Positions 39,815 to 48,868 of a stretch of 64,000 bases of DNA are shown here, one piece after another; the first letter of the stretch is position 1, and each line of letters begins with the position of its first letter. The notes below the pieces were generated by a model that was given only the letters and a program-made list of their open reading frames with translations, had not been told where the DNA came from and made no database searches. The stretch comes from Paractinoplanes aksuensis. Lineage in GTDB: Bacteria; Actinomycetota; Actinomycetes; Mycobacteriales; Micromonosporaceae. A program made the position numbers and the translations under genes. Location: positions 1 to 64,000 of the forward strand of contig NZ_JAMYJR010000034.1 in assembly GCF_024137025.1 (NCBI RefSeq), given 5' to 3'.

Positions 39815-40828
39815 TCAGCGGGTGGCCAGATATTCCTGGGCTCGGGTGCGCAGGGTGGCGTGGATCCCGTCGTACGCGGAAGGGTTTTGCAGGTGGGTCT
39901 TGGCGACCTTGGCCAGCATCGTGTAGTTCGGGTCGCAGACGTTGCCGACGGGGGCCTCGCCGGCCTGGCTGATCAGTTGGTAGGCGTCGAGGAGGTCGAG
40001 GCCGATCAGGTTGGCGGTCCAGGTGACCAGGTCGTGCTGGCTCATGCGGTAGGCGTCCTCGAGAGGGCGGGCCGAGCCGGCCGACATGAGTGCGGCGTCG
40101 GTCTCGAAGCGCGGCGTCGGGGTGGCCGCGCCCTTGATGACGTCAAGGATGACAACAGTGTTCATGGCTGACTCGACGCCGGTGCCGCAGACCTCGCCGT
40201 CGCCCTGGCGGCAGTGGCCGTCGCCCAGGGCGAACAGCGCGCCGGGCACGTTGACGCCGAAGTACGCGGTCACACCGGCCCGCAGCTCCGGGGTGTCCAG
40301 GTTGCCGCCGTGCGCGTCGGGAACGATCGTCATGCGGCTCTCGAACGCGGCGGGGGCGACTCCCGCCGTACCGTGCATGGGGTCCAACGGCAGTTCGACG
40401 GTGAAGTCGCTGCGCCGGGCGTGATAGCGGACGACCCCGACCGCCACGTCCACGTCGTAGCGCCACACCAACTCGTCCAGCGGCGGGTGCAGGGTCGCCG
40501 TCGTGTGGGTGCCGGTCAGCGCACCGAAGTGCGGGAACGTTGACGACACGGCCCAGTCACGGGCCGGCACGATCTCGACGAAGTGCACGGCCAAGGTGTC
40601 GCCGGGCTCGGCCCCCTCGACGTGGATCGGGCCGGTGACCGGGTTCAGGTAGGGGAATTCGCAGACCACCGAGGGCAGGTCGCCGACGTCGCGGACCCGG
40701 CCGCCGAAGCAGTCCTCGGTGTAGAGCTCGACGATCGTGCCCGGCTTGACCCGGCGTACCGGCTCGCGTCCGCCGAAGGTGTACGACAACTCCTCCGGGG
40801 CGGGGCGATAGCTCACGACGTCGGTCAT
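39815..40828 (-). CDS. Acetamidase/formamidase family protein
   Basis: A 337-residue amidase of the FmdA/AmdA family. Motifs: GTIVELYTEDCFGG, PVTGPIHVEGAEPGDTLAV, FHGT-like PLDPMHGTAGVAP, HGGNLDTPEL with metal-binding His, GDGHCRQGDGEVCGTGVE with a Cys/His cluster. Hydrolyses short-chain amides to ammonia and acid. The ATG shares ATGA with the remnant of an amino-acid permease gene upstream, suggesting an original amide/amine uptake and hydrolysis operon. Confidence 0.88.
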   Translation of the reverse strand: MTDVVSYRPAPEELSYTFGGREPVRRVKPGTIVELYTEDCFGGRVRDVGDLPSVVCEFPYLNPVTGPIHVEGAEPGDTLAVHFVEIVPARDWAVSSTFPHFGALTGTHTTATLHPPLDELVWRYDVDVAVGVVRYHARRSDFTVELPLDPMHGTAGVAPAAFESRMTIVPDAHGGNLDTPELRAGVTAYFGVNVPGALFALGDGHCRQGDGEVCGTGVESAMNTVVILDVIKGAATPTPRFETDAALMSAGSARPLEDAYRMSQHDLVTWTANLIGLDLLDAYQLISQAGEAPVGNVCDPNYTMLAKVAKTHLQNPSAYDGIHATLRTRAQEYLATR

Positions 40829-41120
40829 CGGCTGTCCTCCTGATCCGAGAGGCCGGCCAGCGCGGGACGGCGGCCGGTCACGGAGAACACGATAAGCACG
40901 ATCACGCCGACCCCGAGCCAGGCAAACCCGAGAGTCTGCGCGGCGATGTCCGCGTTGATCACCACGTAGAGCAGGATCAGGAACCCGACCACCGGCACAA
41001 CCAGGTGCCGCCACCACTCCCGGCTGCGATGGCTTACGACGTAGTGCACGACCACGGCCACGTGCAGGGCGAGGAAGGCCGTCATCGCCTCGAAGTTCAC
41101 TGGACTAGCTACCGAGAACT
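40825..41120 (-). pseudogene. C-terminal remnant of an APC-family permease
   Basis: The readable part SPVNFEAMTAFLALHVAVVV, YVVSHRSREWWRHLVVPVVG, DIAAQTLGFAWLGVGVIVLI and a short tail correspond to the last three helices of an amino-acid/polyamine permease (about 480 residues). Upstream of VNFEAM the sequence is the 3' end of the nuclease-TIR gene in another frame, so the first ten helices are gone. The stop still overlaps the acetamidase ATG, showing the original coupling. Confidence 0.8.
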
Positions 41121-43153
41121 GAGCCGTAGTCGTCCACGTGAAGCGCATCCTCGCACATCGATTCAAGCCATTCAGAACTCACATCACCGGCCGGCACGCC
41201 GCTTCGATCGGCGGCAGCCACAGCGTGGAACCAGGCTGCGACGGAGGTACCTGGGATTAACGTGACCGAGTTGAGGTCCACCAATTCGCTGAGGTTGGAC
41301 CGAGTAGAAATAGCAACTGCGGCTCGAGTGGCTGGCTGCGCGTTGAGGTCAAGGCCTAGCCCGCTCAGGAAGGCGCCAACGTCGGGGAACGTTTCGAGCC
41401 ACTTGGTGAACGTCTCTGACCAGGCCAAGAGGGATGCAGGTAGACCCGAGGGACCACCGCCCTCGCCGAATCGCACAGCGAGCACGAGGTCCGCGCATCC
41501 CGACTCACGGCCGAACATCGGGTATGCCGAGGTGGGGGGCGGGCTGAAGCGGGCCCAGGCAACCGGCTCGTCGTCGTCGACTGCGCGAAGTATGGCACCG
41601 AAGCTGGTCTTCGAGTGGTCACCGTAGCGAGTCCATGTCAAGCCGCCGATGTCGGCGTGGCGAGCAAGGGCCGTTGTCATCGCCGGACTGCTGAGCAGGG
41701 TCAACAGGGCATCCGATATGCGCTTTGCTCGTTGCGCTGTAGGTAATTCCGCGCAGGCGATGCGCCAGAGAAACCGAAACTCGGCTTGCCTGCCGCCGGC
41801 GACGACCGGCGAGTTGTAGATACTGCTCTGATCCCGAGCATACAAGGCAAGGCGCGCGGCTTCGGGGGGCAGCGTTGACCAAAGAGCGAACTGCGGTGGC
41901 TCGACCGCGCCAATGGCAGTCGGTTCGTCCACGCGGATTGCCTCGCTGCTGTTCGACCCGCTGGAAGCGCCATCCTCGAGAGTTTGCCTGCCGGGTGAGG
42001 GGAGCGGCAGAACGTTCATGGATGGGTTGTCGCCAGCAGCGCCCACTCCATTTGATAGAGAGCCCTCGCTAGGCAGAGGGCCCTCGCCAAGCCGGAGTGC
42101 TCGGACCAGATGGCTGTAGCCGTTCGGTACCGACAGGTCTACCCGGTGCAGATGGTGCAGCCGCTCAGGGACCTCACAAGGCTCGAGCAGCACAGGGACG
42201 AGAAAGATCGACCCTTCCGGCTGTTCGTCGGCAACGTCGAGGGCTCGGCGCAGCTCCTTCTGCACATATCCCCGCTTGATGATGGAACTGTTGGAGAGGC
42301 AAGCCAGAACGAAATGTGACCGGCGGATCGCCCTACCGATCTCAAGGTCCCAGTCCTGCCCCGGTAGAAGGCTCTCCTGGTCGAACCAACAGTTGAAGCC
42401 ATCCGCCGTCAGGCGTCGATATAGTTCAGCCACCTGCTCCTTGTCTCCGGAGGAGTGACACAGGAAGACCTCGGATTTCACTCGGTCCCTCCACATTCCC
42501 CCGCCGACCACATAACTCGCGATCTTATCGACAAACGCCGAGAACCCCAGGGCCGGGAGGGGTTCGCGCACCGAGAAGTTCGGGGAGCCCGCCGTTGTCA
42601 CGAAACAGACCGCGTCGAACATGGCATCATCGATCAATCCTTGGAACGCCGTTCCGTAGAGTTCCTCGATCGAGGGCACACTCTCCGACCCGGACCGGCG
42701 CGGTCTCCGAGTTTCCTCGCAATCCTCCAAAGCGAAGAAGAGACCGAGGAACGGTCTCGAGGGTCCGCCACCCGGGCGACGATTCCGGGCGTTGTCGGCC
42801 GCTAGGGCGATGATCTGGTCCAGTCGGTTATGAAAATTATTCCCAAACGACCCACCGACTTGAAGCTTGAACTCGACTACGGCCATCAGATCGTTGCCGT
42901 TCTGAATTGCCAGGTCAAAGCGGCGCGGCATGCTCCGGTAGGAGTGAACCAAAGGCTGGCGCAGATTGATGCGGATGTCAGAACGAGGCACACCCCGTTC
43001 GGCCAGGCCATCAACGACGAGCTTCCGCACCGGGTCGAGGGGAAGTGAGGCGCCGAGCGGCAACGTCCGACCCGCACGCGAGGAACGGTCGACTGCCTCG
43101 TCTCTGGCCGTCCAACACGAACGGAGTGCATCGCGCAGACCTTCGTCGGTCAC
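41105..43153 (-). CDS. PaeR7I-like nuclease domain fused to TIR domain (putative defence protein)
   Basis: A 682-residue cytosolic protein, GTG start at 43153. Residues 1-215 resemble PaeR7I/XhoI-type restriction endonucleases: RRFDLAIQNGNDLMAVVEFK gives the PD-(D/E)xK residues Asp80, Glu94, Lys96, followed by GGSFGNNFHNR, a family hallmark. Residues 226-355 form a TIR domain: KSEVFLCHSSGDKE, GFNCWFDQESLLPGQDW, LEIGRAIRRSHFVLACLS with Glu271 as likely NADase catalytic residue. Residues 370-415 are a linker; 415-682 match nothing I know. No methyltransferase is adjacent. Lower GC bias and an interrupted permease at its 3' side suggest horizontal acquisition. An abortive-infection role by DNA cleavage or NAD depletion is inference. 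Confidence 0.8.
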   Translation of the reverse strand: MTDEGLRDALRSCWTARDEAVDRSSRAGRTLPLGASLPLDPVRKLVVDGLAERGVPRSDIRINLRQPLVHSYRSMPRRFDLAIQNGNDLMAVVEFKLQVGGSFGNNFHNRLDQIIALAADNARNRRPGGGPSRPFLGLFFALEDCEETRRPRRSGSESVPSIEELYGTAFQGLIDDAMFDAVCFVTTAGSPNFSVREPLPALGFSAFVDKIASYVVGGGMWRDRVKSEVFLCHSSGDKEQVAELYRRLTADGFNCWFDQESLLPGQDWDLEIGRAIRRSHFVLACLSNSSIIKRGYVQKELRRALDVADEQPEGSIFLVPVLLEPCEVPERLHHLHRVDLSVPNGYSHLVRALRLGEGPLPSEGSLSNGVGAAGDNPSMNVLPLPSPGRQTLEDGASSGSNSSEAIRVDEPTAIGAVEPPQFALWSTLPPEAARLALYARDQSSIYNSPVVAGGRQAEFRFLWRIACAELPTAQRAKRISDALLTLLSSPAMTTALARHADIGGLTWTRYGDHSKTSFGAILRAVDDDEPVAWARFSPPPTSAYPMFGRESGCADLVLAVRFGEGGGPSGLPASLLAWSETFTKWLETFPDVGAFLSGLGLDLNAQPATRAAVAISTRSNLSELVDLNSVTLIPGTSVAAWFHAVAAADRSGVPAGDVSSEWLESMCEDALHVDDYGSVLGS

Positions 43154-43239
43154 GTCGCGTTTTTAGCACAGAACTCAGCCTCAACCCGCTTGGGAGAGCC
43201 GATCGTCGCGTCAGGCTGACAGCTGGTGGGGTGGCCGTG

Positions 43240-43259
43240 GTCGCCGCGCAGGCGGCGAC
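43240..43259 (-). terminator. Hairpin after the GntR gene
   Basis: GTCGCCGC (43240-43247) and GCGGCGAC (43252-43259) form a perfect 8-base-pair stem with a four-base loop, 17 bases past the GntR stop on the minus strand. Confidence 0.5.
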
Positions 43260-43276
43260 TCGGCTACCGCCCAACT

Positions 43277-43960
43277 TCAGGGTTTGAAGGCGGCCGCCGA
43301 GTCCAGGACGCCGGCCTGGGCCATGCTGTCGACTGTGCCCAGGTAGTGCTCCTCGAGGATTTGGACGAAGTCTTCGGCGGTGCCGACGCGGAAGACGTCG
43401 ACTACCTGTTGGTGGCGGCGGGCTGCCTCGTCGAGGCCGATGTGTTGGCGGTCGATCGAGGAGCGCATCAGGGCGCCCATCTGGGCGTCCAGGGTGCGCC
43501 AGAGCGCGGCCAAACGGTGTTTTCCGGCTGCGTCGATGATGCAGCTGTGGAATTCGGTGTCCAGGTCGATCATTGCGGCCACGTCGCCGCCGGCGGCGGT
43601 GGCGGCCATGCGGTCGACGACCGCCTGCAGGCGGTCGACGATGGGGTCCTTCTGGAAGGTCAGCAGGCGGGCCGCGCCGGCTTCCAGTACGAACCGCGCG
43701 TAGCAGGCGTCCCGGATCTCCTCGTACGACATGCGGGTCACCACGCTGTGGCGGCGGGGTGAGATGTCGACCAGGCCGTCGGTGTTCAGCTGGCGCAGGG
43801 CCTCGCGCACGGTGGAGCGACTGACGCCCAGTTCCTCCGCGAGCGGGGCCTCGACGAGGCGCTGGCCGGCCTCGTACTCGTTGTTGAGGATCTTGCGGCG
43901 CAGCTCCAGGTAGACCGCCTCCGGCAGGGAGCGGTGCAGGAAGCTCGCGGGGTCGCTCAT
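43277..43960 (-). CDS. GntR-family (FCD) transcriptional regulator
   Basis: A 227-residue regulator. HTH: LEAGQRL-type motif as EAGQRLVEAPLAEELGVSRS, TVREALRQLNTDGLVDISPR. FCD domain with metal-site histidines in DLDTEFHSCIIDAAGKHRL and RRHQQVVDVF. Overlaps the DUF4438 gene by four bases, so it belongs to that operon. With the acetamidase and permease remnant on the far side of the TIR gene it may once have formed one amide-utilisation locus. Confidence 0.9.
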   Translation of the reverse strand: MSDPASFLHRSLPEAVYLELRRKILNNEYEAGQRLVEAPLAEELGVSRSTVREALRQLNTDGLVDISPRRHSVVTRMSYEEIRDACYARFVLEAGAARLLTFQKDPIVDRLQAVVDRMAATAAGGDVAAMIDLDTEFHSCIIDAAGKHRLAALWRTLDAQMGALMRSSIDRQHIGLDEAARRHQQVVDVFRVGTAEDFVQILEEHYLGTVDSMAQAGVLDSAAAFKP

Positions 43961-44580
43961 GGCCGGAGTTCTATGTCGTCGGTGGTCACGCCCCGGTGCT
44001 GGTCGCCCTGGACGTCCATCGTCAGCGCCTCTTTCTGGCCGCAGAACATCGGCATCAGGCCTGGGCCGTGCCCGGGTTGGGGGCTGCCGCCGTGCACGAT
44101 CAGGCCGACCGTGCGCCGGCCCCGGCGGTAGCCGGCGTTGTGGCGGACGTCCAGATCGTCGATCGCGACCAGGTCGCCCAGCCGCAGCCCGGCCAGCCCG
44201 GCCGCCGCCGCGGTGTCCGCCGTGACTTGCAGGTCGAGGTCCCACATGTGGGCCGGTCGGCCGATCCCGTTGCCGGCCAGCGATGACGGCACAATGGCCC
44301 GGACACCCAAGCCGACTGACGATTTCGGCAGCCGATCGAGGAAGTCCGGATCTGTGTTGATCATCGTCACGTCGGCCGAGGGAGCCGCACCCTGACCGTG
44401 GGCCCGCACCAGGATCGGGTCGCCCGGCAGCAGGAGCGCCAGCACATCGTCGGGGAAGACGACGATCACCCGGCCCTGCTCGCCGCGCTTGCCGAGCACC
44501 CGGCCGCGCCGCCCGGCTGCCGCGCCGCCGTGCACCACGGCCTCGTTGCCCAGGCAGGCGAGCGCGGTCAGACCGTGTCG
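43957..44580 (-). pseudogene. 5'-truncated DUF4438-family gene
   Basis: The frame open from 44580 (after an in-frame TAG at 44581-44583) begins HGLTALACLGNEAVVHGGAA, the middle of the DUF4438 family, and continues normally (VFPDDVLALLLPGDPILVRA; LPKSSVGLGVRAIVPSSLAG; GGSPQPGHGPGLMPMFCG) to the end. About 85-95 N-terminal residues of a protein usually about 290 long are missing. GTG 44538 would allow a 193-residue product but has no clear ribosome binding site. The stop overlaps the GntR start. Confidence 0.65.
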
Positions 44581-44637
44581 CTATAGCTCGCGACGGTGAC
44601 CGTCAGCGGTTGCTGTGGCGTGAACGGATCTTCAATC

Positions 44638-44664
44638 GTCGACCGCTGATTGTCGACCGTCGAC
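44638..44664. promoter_or_regulatory. Cluster of three GTCGAC palindromes
   Basis: GTCGAC at 44638, 44652 and 44659, the latter two sharing GTCGACCGTCGAC. They lie in the 130-base spacer between the DUF4438 remnant and the LuxR-type gene, a suitable place for GntR operators. Sequence evidence only. Confidence 0.35.
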
Positions 44665-44711
44665 CGCCTGCTGTTACCGTCCCGTTATCTACACGGTCCG
44701 AATTCAGGCGG

Positions 44712-47456
44712 TTACGAGGCGGATGTCGTCAGAGCCCGGCCCACCTCGGTGCGGGACGAGACGCCGAGCTTGCGCAGAATGTTGGAAACGTGAACGGCCG
44801 CGGTCTTCGGGGCGATGTAGAGCCGCCGGGCCAGTTCGGCGTTGGTCAGGCCGTCGCCGAGCAGCACGGCCACCTCGCGCTCGCGGGGCGTCAGCGAGGC
44901 CGGGCCGGAGACGGCGGGCGGCGCGTCGGCCGGGGCCAGGCCCAGCCGGGCGCGTACCTGGTCGAGCTGCGCCACCCGCCAGCCCGACCAGCCGGCCAGC
45001 AGGGTCGCCGCTGCCTCGGCGTGCGCGGCTGCCTCGGCCCGCTGGTCGGCGGCCAGCAGGCAGCGGGCGGCGCCGACCCGTACGGCGCCTCGGACTGCGG
45101 GGTTGAAGAACGGCACCTCGGTGATCGTGAGATAACCGGGCAGCGCCTCGGCCGGCCGGCCCTGGGCCTCGGCGATCTGGGCCGCCACCAGCGTGCGGTA
45201 GGCCGGGGCCACGTCGGCCGCCAGCAGTTCGCCGAGCAGGCGGTCGACCTGCGGCGCGGGCAGGCCCAGCTCGAGGGCGGCCGAGATCAGGTCGTGGGCC
45301 ATCTCGCCGCTGCGCCACTCCTGCAGTTTGAGGCCGGCGATCAGCTCGTCCAGGGCGGCCTCGGCCCGGGGCAGGTCGCCGCGGCGGCAGGCCAGGTTGA
45401 AGGTGAGGCCGGGGATCGTGATCGGCGGGTTGCTGGGCAGCGCGGCCAGATCGGCCACGATCTGCTCGACCCGGTCGAGCTCGCCCGCCTCGATCAGCAG
45501 CCCGGCCAGGAAGACGCCGTGGTAGTCGGCCCAACGGCCCCTCCGCCGGTAGCCGCTGTCGTGCTGGCGGCCCTCCTCCAGCGCCGCGACGGCGGCCCGC
45601 AGGTCGCCCGAGCGCTGGGCCAGCCGGGCCCGGCCCTGGAAGTAGGTGGCCACGGCCAGCGACTCGAACCCGGCCCGCTCGGCGTCGACCCGCATCCGTT
45701 CCAGGGCCTCGGCCTGCTCGTCGGGCGACTCGGGCGGCACCTCCTGCACCAGGGTGTTGAGGGCGCGCGCGGCCAGCACCCACTCCCCCGCCTTCTCGGC
45801 CTCGTCGACCAGCGCGGACAGGATCTCGCGGCCCTGGGCGGCCGACTGCGGACGCTCGCTGAGGGCCGAGCCCTTCTCGAGCAACGCGGTCAGGCGGATC
45901 ACGGGCAGCTCGAACTCGTCGGCCAGGGCCAGCGCGCGGTCGGCCCAGAGCAGGGCCGCCTCGAGGTCGTCGCGCAGGTACTTCGACTGCGCGACCGCGG
46001 TCATCGCTCGGGCCTGAGCGGCGCCCGGTGGCAGCTGCGCGATCAGGGTCTCGATGTCGTGGGTCAGCGCGCCCATCTCGTCGTACTCGCGGGACTCCCA
46101 GGCCAGCCGGACGAGCAGGTAGAGCGACTCGGCCCGGTCGGTCGCGGCGCCGGCCAGGTCACGCCAGCGCCGGCCGTAGCGCAGGGCGTCGTCGAGCAGA
46201 CCGGCCAGCCAGGCCGCGCGGGCCGCCGCGCCCAGCAGTTCGGTGTCGTCGGGCAGCTCGTCCAGGCCCATCTCGGCCAGCTGCAACGCCTGGTAGGCGG
46301 AGCCGATCGACAGGTAGAGGGCGGCGCCGCTGCGGGCGGCGGCGACCAGGTCGTCGTACCGGCCGGCGCCGCGGGCGTGATGGGCCACCATCGCCGGATC
46401 GGAGGCGCCGCCGCGCAGCAGCACCTCGAGCGCGGCCTCGTGCAGGCGGCGGCGCTGGCGGCCGAGCATCTGACCGGCGATCGCCTCGCGGACCAGGGCG
46501 TGCCGGAACGCGAACTCGTCGTCGCCCGACTCGACCAGCACGCCCCGCGTGACCAGGTCGCGCAGCACGGCGATGAGCTGGTCCTCGCCGGCCCCGGAGA
46601 CGTCGGCCAGCAGGTCGAACAGGATGCGGTGGCCGAGCACGCTGGCCGCCTCGACGATGCGCAGGCCGGCCGGGTCGAGGTCGTCGACGTGGCGGCGCAG
46701 CACGTCGGCCAGGCTCCACGGCAGCGGCTGCTCGACCAGCGCCTCGACGTCGTGCCCGGGCAGCGCGCGCAGCAGCTCCTCGAGGAAGAACGGGTTGCCG
46801 CCGGTGCGGTGGTGCAGGGCCGTGGCCGCCCGCAGCGGGGCCGGGCCGCCGGTCGCGGCGGCCAGCATGGCCGCGGTCTGGGCCGGGGTGAGGCGGTCGA
46901 GCCGCACGTGGGTGACCGCGTGCCGCCGTTCCAAGCGGGCCAGCAGACCGGCCACCGGCTGGCGGCGGGTCACCTCGTCGGGCCGGTAGGTGCCGATGAG
47001 CAGCCGCGGTCCGCGCTGGTCGGCCAGCCGCTCGAACAGGGCCGCGCTCTCGGAGTCGGCCCAGTGCAGGTCTTCGAACACGACCACCGCGGGCGCGTCC
47101 CCGATCAGGCCGGTCAGGATGGCGACGCCCGTGTGCAGGCGCTCGACCGGGCTGCGGCGGGCGTCGGTCAGGGCCGCCACCTGCTCGTCACCGACCTCGG
47201 GCCGGCCGTCGATGGCGTCGAGCAGCACCTCGTACGGGCGGGAGAGCGATCCCGGTTCGGCCTGGCCGACCAGAGTGACGGTCGAGCTCGGCAGGGTGGC
47301 CAGCAGCTCGTGGACCAGGCGGGTCTTGCCGATGCCGGGCTCGCCCGCGACGATCGCGACGGCCGGGTCACCGGACGCGGCGAGCCGCGCCAACCGGCGC
47401 AGCTCGCCCTCCCGCCCGATCATCACCGGGCCGGCACCGCCACGGAGGGTTCGCAC
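44712..47456 (-). CDS. Large LuxR-type (LAL) ATP-binding regulator
   Basis: A 914-residue regulator of the MalT/LAL class. Walker A GEPGIGKT (38-45), Walker B VVVFEDLHW (about 124-132), an AAA_16/NACHT-like ATPase to about residue 380, a long helical TPR-like region (ALRYGRRWRDLAGAATDRAE; RARLAQRSGDLRAAVAALEE), and a C-terminal LuxR HTH (LTPREREVAVLLGDGLTNAE; KTAAVHVSNILRKLGV) at about 850-910. Start GTG 47456. A small conserved ORF overlaps the start. Target genes unknown. Confidence 0.92.
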   Translation of the reverse strand: MRTLRGGAGPVMIGREGELRRLARLAASGDPAVAIVAGEPGIGKTRLVHELLATLPSSTVTLVGQAEPGSLSRPYEVLLDAIDGRPEVGDEQVAALTDARRSPVERLHTGVAILTGLIGDAPAVVVFEDLHWADSESAALFERLADQRGPRLLIGTYRPDEVTRRQPVAGLLARLERRHAVTHVRLDRLTPAQTAAMLAAATGGPAPLRAATALHHRTGGNPFFLEELLRALPGHDVEALVEQPLPWSLADVLRRHVDDLDPAGLRIVEAASVLGHRILFDLLADVSGAGEDQLIAVLRDLVTRGVLVESGDDEFAFRHALVREAIAGQMLGRQRRRLHEAALEVLLRGGASDPAMVAHHARGAGRYDDLVAAARSGAALYLSIGSAYQALQLAEMGLDELPDDTELLGAAARAAWLAGLLDDALRYGRRWRDLAGAATDRAESLYLLVRLAWESREYDEMGALTHDIETLIAQLPPGAAQARAMTAVAQSKYLRDDLEAALLWADRALALADEFELPVIRLTALLEKGSALSERPQSAAQGREILSALVDEAEKAGEWVLAARALNTLVQEVPPESPDEQAEALERMRVDAERAGFESLAVATYFQGRARLAQRSGDLRAAVAALEEGRQHDSGYRRRGRWADYHGVFLAGLLIEAGELDRVEQIVADLAALPSNPPITIPGLTFNLACRRGDLPRAEAALDELIAGLKLQEWRSGEMAHDLISAALELGLPAPQVDRLLGELLAADVAPAYRTLVAAQIAEAQGRPAEALPGYLTITEVPFFNPAVRGAVRVGAARCLLAADQRAEAAAHAEAAATLLAGWSGWRVAQLDQVRARLGLAPADAPPAVSGPASLTPREREVAVLLGDGLTNAELARRLYIAPKTAAVHVSNILRKLGVSSRTEVGRALTTSAS

Positions 47457-47614
47457 GGGGCCACCCTACCGGTGGGCGGCGGCGCGGTCCGGGCCCGCCG
47501 CGGGAGGCGGAACTCGCGAGCGCGCTTGAGCAGGTGCGACTTCTCGGCCTCGGCGATCAGCTCGCGGTGGCGGTCGTTGACCATGGTCAGCATCAGTTCG
47601 GGGTGGATCAGCAT
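47423..47614 (-). CDS. Small conserved actinobacterial protein
   Basis: A 63-residue protein starting MLIHPELMLTMVNDRHRELI, a short helical protein type common upstream of regulator genes in actinomycetes, followed by a basic/Pro-rich tail. AGGAGG precedes the ATG at good distance. It overlaps the 5' end of the large LuxR gene by 34 bases, so translation may be coupled. No function known. A longer start at 47647 lacks support. Confidence 0.6.
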   Translation of the reverse strand: MLIHPELMLTMVNDRHRELIAEAEKSHLLKRAREFRLPRRARTAPPPTGRVAPCEPSVAVPAR

Positions 47615-47684
47615 GACGTGCCTCCTGGGTGCCGGTTGATGACTCAATCCTCGGCCGGCAGAAGGCCTGTCACATCGGGTGCGT

Positions 47685-48650
47685 TTACCTATCTTGGCTG
47701 GTCACGGCCGTCCTAGGCATACCTAGGGCGCGCACCGCGCCGATAAGCATCGACCAGAACGCGTCCACGTCGAGATCCACCGCGACCTCGGCGTTCACCG
47801 GCAGCCCGGTGCGGCGGTGCAGGTCGGCGACGGTCGCGCCCCGGGTGTACGCACCCCCGAGCTCGACCACGACCGGCGCCGGCACGGACCGGACCACGGC
47901 CGGCTCGAGCACGCAGGCCACCGCCACCGGGTCGTGCACGGGCGGATGCGCGAAGCCGAAGTTGCGCTGGTAGGCGTCGGCGAAGAACGTCATCAGCTCG
48001 GCGCAGACCGTGCCGACCCGGGTCCCCAGCCCCCGGAACTCGTCGATGATCCGCGTGGTGGCCAGCGCCCGGTGCGTGACGTTGAGCCCGATCATCGTCA
48101 CCGGTAGCCCCGACCGCAGCACGATGTCGGCCGCCTCGGGATCGGTGACGATGTTGAACTCCCCGTACGGCGTGGTGTTGCCCCGCTCAGTCGACCCGCC
48201 CATGAAGACGACCCGCCGCACGTTGCGGGCGGTGTCGGGGTGCAGGCGCAGGAACAGCGCGACGTTGGTCAGCGGCCCGAGGGCGATCAGCGTGACCGGC
48301 TCGGGCGAGCGCTCGATCAGCCGCCGCATCAGCTCGACCGCGTGCACCCCCACCGTCCCGGCCACCGGCCCGTCGAGGTCGGGCCCGTCCAGCCCCGACT
48401 CCCCGTGGATGTCGTCGGCGACGGTCAGCTCGCCGACCAGCGGCCGCTCGCAGCCGGCGGCCACCGGCACGTCCGATGCCCCGGCCAGGGCCAGGATCTT
48501 CTGCGCGTTGACGGTCGTCTTGTCCAGCGTCTGATTCCCGGCGACGGTGGTGACGCCGAGCAGATCGATCCGCGGATCGGCCACGGCCAGCAACACCGCC
48601 AGCGCGTCGTCGTGCCCCGGGTCGCAGTCGATGATGGCGGGATTGGTCAC
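47685..48650 (-). CDS. Nucleoside hydrolase (IUNH family)
   Basis: A 321-residue enzyme. The N-terminal calcium-binding DxDxxxDD motif is IIDCDPGHDDALA; later TLIALGPLTNVAL, VVFMGGSTERGNTTPYGEFN with the TxxxEFN ribose-binding motif, and PPVHDPVAVACVL with the catalytic-region His and Asp. It cleaves the N-glycosidic bond of ribonucleosides for salvage. Standard length. Probably monocistronic. Confidence 0.92.
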   Translation of the reverse strand: MTNPAIIDCDPGHDDALAVLLAVADPRIDLLGVTTVAGNQTLDKTTVNAQKILALAGASDVPVAAGCERPLVGELTVADDIHGESGLDGPDLDGPVAGTVGVHAVELMRRLIERSPEPVTLIALGPLTNVALFLRLHPDTARNVRRVVFMGGSTERGNTTPYGEFNIVTDPEAADIVLRSGLPVTMIGLNVTHRALATTRIIDEFRGLGTRVGTVCAELMTFFADAYQRNFGFAHPPVHDPVAVACVLEPAVVRSVPAPVVVELGGAYTRGATVADLHRRTGLPVNAEVAVDLDVDAFWSMLIGAVRALGMPRTAVTSQDR

Positions 48651-48868
48651 GTCACTCCCGGAAGGATGGTGCCGTCGAGCAGGCTGCCCGGGTCGGGCGG
48701 GTCAGCACGACCGCGACGAAACCTCGCACCCTCATAGCGGCACGCTACGCCGTTCGCGGCCGAGATCACCGCAGTTCACTCCCGGCGATCGACAACTTCT
48801 GATTGTTGACAGGTGTAGCGACCCGGCGTTGGGTTACCAGAACACCGATGGACGTGGGAGGCGGTGTC

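Noticed and set aside
41105..43153. A classical type II restriction-modification system
   Set aside because: The nuclease-like domain is only a third of the protein and no methyltransferase lies within the window.
44610..47639. A 1009-codon open frame on the plus strand
   Set aside because: It is the antisense shadow of the LuxR-type gene; its translation is Gln/Gly/Arg-rich with no domain, the usual effect of high GC3.
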